DNA of 64,000 nucleotides from Streptomyces clavifer (GTDB taxonomy: Bacteria > Actinomycetota > Actinomycetes > Streptomycetales > Streptomycetaceae), in NCBI GenBank assembly GCA_014651175.1, contig BMWJ01000013.1, positions 1-64,000 on the forward strand. Reading direction: 5' to 3'. Shown piece by piece: positions 59,996-64,000 of this stretch; position 1 is the stretch's first letter, and every line of letters begins with the position of its first letter. The translations under genes were made by a program, and so were the position numbers. The notes beneath the pieces are model-generated. The model was not told the origin of the DNA. It saw only the letters and a program-made list of their open reading frames with translations, and ran no database searches.

Positions 59996-62947
59996 TCACT
60001 CCAGGAGGTCGGAATACGCACCCAGAGCCAGTGCGATGTCGGCCTGGGCCCAGAACCGGTGGTAGGTGAAGACCGGTGCGGCCCCACCGTCCAGGTAGCT
60101 CTGCACCTTCGGCCAGTTCGGGTCGTCCTCGTAGAACGACCGGATGGAGAGGAACGTCGAGTCGTTGTCGACGGTGTCGCCGTTGGGCATGGCGCCCGTC
60201 CAGCCGTTGGGGACGTACACCGGGTCGTCGAACCGGTTGTAGTCGGCGCGGGTCTCCGGAACTGCCACCCCCGCCCCGTCCTGGTAGTGCTCCCACATGC
60301 CGTCGAGCAGTGCCCGGGCCGTGGCCTTCGCCTCCGTGTCACCGGACTTGGCGGCGTAGTAGGTCAGGGTCCTGGCGTAGGCGCCCGCCACCCCGACGTC
60401 GTTGGTGTAGTCGGCGACCGTGACGTGGAGCCCACCGTTCGCACCGGGGTTCGACGCGTTCCAGGTGTCGGGCGCACCGGACCACTTGAGCGTGGACGGC
60501 ATGAGGTAGGTGCCGTCCGGATTGACGGTCGTCTCGGACAGGGCCCAGTCGACCCACTTGTCGAGTACCGCCTTGGCCTGGGCGTCACCCGACTCGTGGT
60601 AGTACTCGGCGACGCGCTCCATGGACCACGCCTGGAAGCCGAACCACTGGTTGGACGGCGGGTCGTGGTAGACGGGCTTCTCGTCGTAGTACATGCCGTG
60701 GAACGTGGGCGTGCCGGCCGGCGGCTGCGCGTAGCTGCCCTTCCAGCTGTTGGTGGCGCCGCCCGCGATGGCACCCTCGTCGGACTGGAGCCACTGATAG
60801 AAGTCCAGCTGCCGGTCGAGGCTCTTGGCCCAGTCCTGCTGGCCCGTGGCCGACTTGGGCTTGAGATCGGCGACCGAGCTCAGGGCGTACGCCGCCATCG
60901 GGTTCTGGTATCCGCCGTGGGCGTGGCTGGACCCGATGCGCCAGGACCAGCCCGCCGAGGTGTCGGTGGCACCGCCCCAGGCGTAGTACCAGGACATCAG
61001 GTAGTGCGCGCTGTCCTTGCCGCTGCCCGCGGGGCAGGTGGTCGGGCCGACGCAGTTGCCGACCTTCTTGAAGTACTTGTCGAACATGGAGTAGCGCAGG
61101 TAGTCACCCATCTTCGCCGCCTTGGCGACGGTGGCCGACACCTCGCCCGACTTGCCCTGCTCCTCGGCCCAGATGTCGGCCCAGTAGGCGGCCTGCACGG
61201 CACGGGCGTCCGCGTCCGGAGCGTTGGTGAACTTCCACTGCTTGGCGTACGAGGCATCCCCGGTGAACAGGTCCAGGTAGCCGTTGTCACCGCCGTACGT
61301 GAAGTTGTCGCAGGTGGGGTGGGTGACGGTCTCCCAGACGGACTCCTGCGATCCGCGCTGGAAGGTGTTGATGTACGAGGGTCCGGTCTCGGTGGGACCG
61401 GCCGCGCACTTCCCGGGCGTGTTGCCGAATCCGTAGACGTTGTCGACGTCCTGGATCCAGTGCATGCCGTAGATGTCGTCCGTGCCGTACGCACTCTTGA
61501 GCTCGGCCGCGATCGGGTCCGACCCGGAGGCCGCCGATCCGTCGAGGACCGCCGGGTACTCGTTCGGGGTGTCGTGCTCGGGCGCGTAGGTGGCGGGCTT
61601 CGAGGCGTTGTAGAAGGAGTTCGTGGGCTGGTCGGCGTGCGTGGGGATCATGTACTTCTCCATGGTGTCCCACGCACCGTTGAACTTCGTCCAGTCGCCG
61701 GTGATCTTGCCGTACATCGCCTGCAGCCAGATCAGGTAGCTGTACGCCTCGGACGTCGTCTCGTGCCCGTGGTCCGGGGCCTCGACGATCAGCGTCTCCA
61801 CGGAGTGGTAGGGGATGCCCTCCGAGGAGAAGTAGCCGTTCGCCGGGTCGGTGATCTTCCCGTACAGATCGAGGAAGCGGGCGTCGTACTCCTTCGCCGC
61901 CGCCAGCTGGGTGACGGTGACCTCGGCCTTGCCGTGGCCGGGTGCCGTCACGGAGAACGTCGCGGCTCCGGTGCCGGAGGCGTCGGCCGAAATGGTCGCC
62001 TTCTGCGCCGTGGACCAGTTCGAGGGCGTGAAGGTGAGGCTCGCTCCGCCGGTGACACTCAGTCCGGAGTTGCCTGCGGTCCGGGCCACCGTGGCGGTGA
62101 CGTTGGCCGTCGGCCGGGTGGACAGCTTCACATCGAACGTGGCGGATTTGCCCTGCTGGACGCCCAGTTGGGCCGGTGTGGCCACGACGGCCGGGCCTGC
62201 GGCGACGGTGATGCCCGCCGGGGTGGACTCCGCGGAGGCACCGAGGCTGTCGTAGGCCCTGGCGTAGACGGAGTGGCTGCCGGCCGCGAGGCCCTGAGCG
62301 CTGTAGGTGTAGGGGGAGGTGGTGTCGGTGCCGAGCAGGGTCGTGTTGTCGTAGAACTCGACCTTGCTGATCCCGGCTCCGTCCGCGGCAGCCGCGGTGG
62401 CTGCCATGGGTACCGGGTCTCCGGCCGAGAAGACGGCACCCGCCGCCGGAGAGGTGAGAACGGTGATCGGCGGCTGGTGCGCCCCCGCGCAGACCGTGCC
62501 GTTGACGGCGAAGGCGCCCGGAGCGGTGTTGGTGCCGCTGTAGGAGAACTGCGCGCCCGTCGTCACTGCTGCACCGGCGGCGATCGTGCCGTTCCAGGCG
62601 GCGCTCCTGACAGTGATGTTCTTGCCGGACTGGGACCAGGAGCCGCTCCAGCCGTTGGTCAACTGCTGGTTGCCCGTGTAGGCGTACGTCAGGGTCCAGC
62701 CGTCGATCGCGGCGGAGCCCCGGTTGGTCACGGTGAGTTCGGTGGTGAAGCCCGAACCCCAGTCATTGGCCTTCTGGTCGACGCTGCACTGGACGGCAGC
62801 GGCCTGCGCGGGGGTGCCGGCCGCGGCGGTCATGCCCAGGGGGAGGGCGAACGCTGCCACTAGGGCAGTCCACAACCGTCTGGATCCGACTCCGGTTCTG
62901 CCGGGTCCTCCCGGTAACCAAGTTCTTCGTGCGGTTCCCGTCGGCAT
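59996..62947 (-). CDS. Glycoside hydrolase family 48 cellobiohydrolase with N-terminal CBM2
   Basis: A 983-residue secreted processive exocellulase that releases cellobiose. A signal peptide ends near QAAA (about residue 50). Next come a CBM2 (C-x...[41 protein letters not shown]), an Ig-like module ([20 protein letters not shown]) and a second all-beta module ([20 protein letters not shown]). The GH48 domain runs from about residue 355 to the end, with the proton-donor Glu in [20 protein letters not shown] and the conserved [12 protein letters not shown]. The start ATG 62947 has GAGGAGG 7 nt upstream. A perfect CebR box lies 68-81 bp upstream, so cellobiose should induce it. Confidence 0.96.
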   Translation of the reverse strand: MPTGTARRTWLPGGPGRTGVGSRRLWTALVAAFALPLGMTAAAGTPAQAAAVQCSVDQKANDWGSGFTTELTVTNRGSAAIDGWTLTYAYTGNQQLTNGWSGSWSQSGKNITVRSAAWNGTIAAGAAVTTGAQFSYSGTNTAPGAFAVNGTVCAGAHQPPITVLTSPAAGAVFSAGDPVPMAATAAAADGAGISKVEFYDNTTLLGTDTTSPYTYSAQGLAAGSHSVYARAYDSLGASAESTPAGITVAAGPAVVATPAQLGVQQGKSATFDVKLSTRPTANVTATVARTAGNSGLSVTGGASLTFTPSNWSTAQKATISADASGTGAATFSVTAPGHGKAEVTVTQLAAAKEYDARFLDLYGKITDPANGYFSSEGIPYHSVETLIVEAPDHGHETTSEAYSYLIWLQAMYGKITGDWTKFNGAWDTMEKYMIPTHADQPTNSFYNASKPATYAPEHDTPNEYPAVLDGSAASGSDPIAAELKSAYGTDDIYGMHWIQDVDNVYGFGNTPGKCAAGPTETGPSYINTFQRGSQESVWETVTHPTCDNFTYGGDNGYLDLFTGDASYAKQWKFTNAPDADARAVQAAYWADIWAEEQGKSGEVSATVAKAAKMGDYLRYSMFDKYFKKVGNCVGPTTCPAGSGKDSAHYLMSWYYAWGGATDTSAGWSWRIGSSHAHGGYQNPMAAYALSSVADLKPKSATGQQDWAKSLDRQLDFYQWLQSDEGAIAGGATNSWKGSYAQPPAGTPTFHGMYYDEKPVYHDPPSNQWFGFQAWSMERVAEYYHESGDAQAKAVLDKWVDWALSETTVNPDGTYLMPSTLKWSGAPDTWNASNPGANGGLHVTVADYTNDVGVAGAYARTLTYYAAKSGDTEAKATARALLDGMWEHYQDGAGVAVPETRADYNRFDDPVYVPNGWTGAMPNGDTVDNDSTFLSIRSFYEDDPNWPKVQSYLDGGAAPVFTYHRFWAQADIALALGAYSDLLE

Positions 62948-63014
62948 GCGCGGGTACCTCCTCGCGGCTCGGCATACATGGGGGTGCGCGGGTTGAGCAC
63001 AATCCTTGAACCAG

Positions 63015-63028
63015 TGGGAGCGCTCCCA
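63015..63028. promoter_or_regulatory. CebR-type operator, perfect palindrome, upstream of the GH48 gene
   Basis: TGGGAGCGCTCCCA is the exact consensus bound by the cellobiose-responsive repressor CebR in Streptomyces. It is 68-81 bp upstream of the GH48 start, a typical position. Confidence 0.92.
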
Positions 63029-63149
63029 GCATGGAGATGAGGAAAAACGGAGTCAAGACGCTTGAAGAGTCGAATTATTTCGATAGCAAGAGACGGGAAC
63101 GGGTGTGTTGACCGACACCACTTGACGCTCTAACGTCAAGCCTCACCAG

Positions 63150-63163
63150 TGGGAGCGGTTCCA
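63150..63163. promoter_or_regulatory. Second CebR-type box before the decayed cellulase
   Basis: TGGGAGCGGTTCCA matches the CebR consensus at 12 of 14 positions. It lies 49-62 bp before the start of the decayed GH5 gene, so the lost cellulase was once under the same control. Confidence 0.72.
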
Positions 63164-63211
63164 TCAGTCGACGTGCCGTAGGGGGCACGCCCGGTCTGTC
63201 AGGAGTCGTTC

Positions 63212-63984
63212 ATGCGACATCCCCCGCACTCATCGCACCTGCTCAACTGCTCCTCGGAGCAGTGCTCACCACGGACGGCCCCGCTGCCGCACCCGTGGCG
63301 ACGGCCTCCGGATCCGCCCCCCGTGTGCACGGTCGAGTACGGCACCGCGCACCAGTGGGACGGCGGCTCACAGAGGTCCGTCACGCTCACCGGCCTGGGT
63401 ACCGCCACCAGTCGCCGGAGCCTCGGATTCGCCTCGCCCGGGTAACGGACGGTGGTTCAGGGACGGAAATCCCTGTGGCCGCCGCCGGGCAGGGGGCCGG
63501 CACCGAGGAGAGCGGAGGCCGGAAGGTGACACCCGCGCACGATGCGGGCATCACCGCCGGCGTCAGGAGCGGGTGCGGGCCCCCGGGGCAGCCGACCGGT
63601 GCGTTCACGCTCAACGTCACGCTCTGCACAGCGGATCCGGACCCGGATCCGACCGGCCCCACTGATCACGACCCGGCGGGCCGTCCGCCGGCGCTTGGCA
63701 CCTCTACCACTTTCACGTCTGCGCGGACGAGGACTGCTGCACCTCCACGCTCGCGCCGGTCGTCACCGAAGTCCCCCTCGCCTCAGGCGAGATCGGTGTG
63801 AACAACCGCGCCCACGGCTCCGCCGAGGGGTCATGCGGTGGTTCGACGACCGCGGACCTCCTACCTCGGACGAGCCAGGAGCACCTGGGACTGCTCCACA
63901 GGTCCGTCCCTGAACAGCGACTACGACGGTATCCCCACCCCGTACGGAATCGGGCCGCGTGACCAGCGCGCCCTCGACAGCTGA
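63212..63984 (+). pseudogene. Decayed secreted cellulase: CBM2 linked to a GH5 remnant
   Basis: Pieces appear in order in different frames. From ATG 63212 (AGGAG 7 nt upstream) a signal-peptide-like stretch gives LIAPAQLLLGAVLTTDGPAA in a shifted frame. CBM2 pieces follow: PVCTVEYGTAHQWDGGSQRS, VTLTGLGT, and later GQPTGAFTLNVTLCTADPDP, ending in the DPDPDPTGP linker near 63636-63660. The GH5 C-terminus is seen as DEDCCTSTLAPVVTEVPLAS and SYLGRARSTWDCSTGPSLNS then DYDGIPTPYGIGPRDQRALD, stop TGA 63982-63984. Most of the catalytic domain, with both Glu residues, is missing. Confidence 0.82.
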
Positions 63985-64000
63985 GGAAACGGAATTCGTA

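Noticed and set aside
59927-62863. A 978-codon open frame on the plus strand, opposite the GH48 gene
   Set aside because: It is exactly antisense to a strongly supported GH48 cellulase. In this high-GC DNA the antisense frame opens by codon bias; its product is Val/Gly/Arg-rich without domains.

Overview
The window is high-GC actinobacterial DNA, most likely from a Streptomyces chromosome arm. The evidence is third-position-GC coding sequence throughout, a WhiB-type iron-sulphur regulator, an ECF sigma/anti-sigma pair, a mycothiol-transferase (DinB) protein, an F420-reductase-like enzyme, a chloramphenicol phosphotransferase of the S. venezuelae type, a BLIP-family secreted protein, Streptomyces-typical DUF genes (DUF5133, DUF5134, DUF6296, DUF6529) and a GH48 cellulase behind a CebR-type operator. 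I saw no rRNA, tRNA, CRISPR array or core housekeeping operon. Species is not determinable from the sequence alone.

Layout. 1-5.7 kb: an HATPase switch kinase, a secreted propeller-like protein, a macro-domain hydrolase, and an ECF sigma gene (frameshifted) with its membrane anti-sigma partner. 5.7-22.4 kb: a strongly decayed zone mixing intact regulators and redox enzymes (Nudix, cupin, TetR, F420-type reductase, aldo/keto reductase, XRE, NmrA-like reductase, GNAT) with remnants of IS4, IS5, MarR, DUF5134, NmrA-like SDR, zinc dehydrogenase, flavin monooxygenase, SDR, succinate dehydrogenase flavoprotein and WhiB genes. 22.8-30.2 kb: RDD membrane protein, BLIP-like protein, SMI1/KNR4 protein, an AraC-VOC operon with a second VOC gene beside the scar of a lost AraC gene, and an orphan sugar-binding lipoprotein with promoter and operator. 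30.5-44.3 kb: chloramphenicol phosphotransferase, PlsC acyltransferase, two SDRs, a lipoprotein plus DUF6529 membrane pair, DUF4240, a Tn3 transposase remnant, an FAD amine-oxidase-like enzyme, a LysE exporter and an NPP1 necrosis-inducing protein. 44.4-54.5 kb: a secreted alpha/beta hydrolase, a PepSY lipoprotein and a complete fructose PTS operon (DeoR regulator, 1-phosphofructokinase, IIABC, HPr) ending in an unexpected tyrosine-phosphatase-like gene. 54.5-59.9 kb: AraC/DUF2000 divergent pair, DinB protein, epoxide hydrolase, a TNT-domain NADase-type toxin with a small downstream partner, an NTF2-like protein and a DUF4230 protein. 59.9-64 kb: a GH48 cellobiohydrolase divergent from a decayed CBM2-GH5 cellulase, each with a CebR-type box.

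How it works together. Three coherent units stand out: the fru operon (fructose uptake and phosphorylation with its own phosphocarrier and a possible phosphatase), the cellulase locus (cellobiose-responsive exoglucanase whose endoglucanase partner has died), and small regulator-plus-enzyme detoxification pairs (TetR, AraC-VOC, XRE-SDR-AKR). At least thirteen broken genes and several very long perfect hairpins (up to 26-30 bp) mark the region as accessory and in active decay. Two of the frameshifts fall exactly in six-base C/G runs and could be assembly errors rather than mutations.
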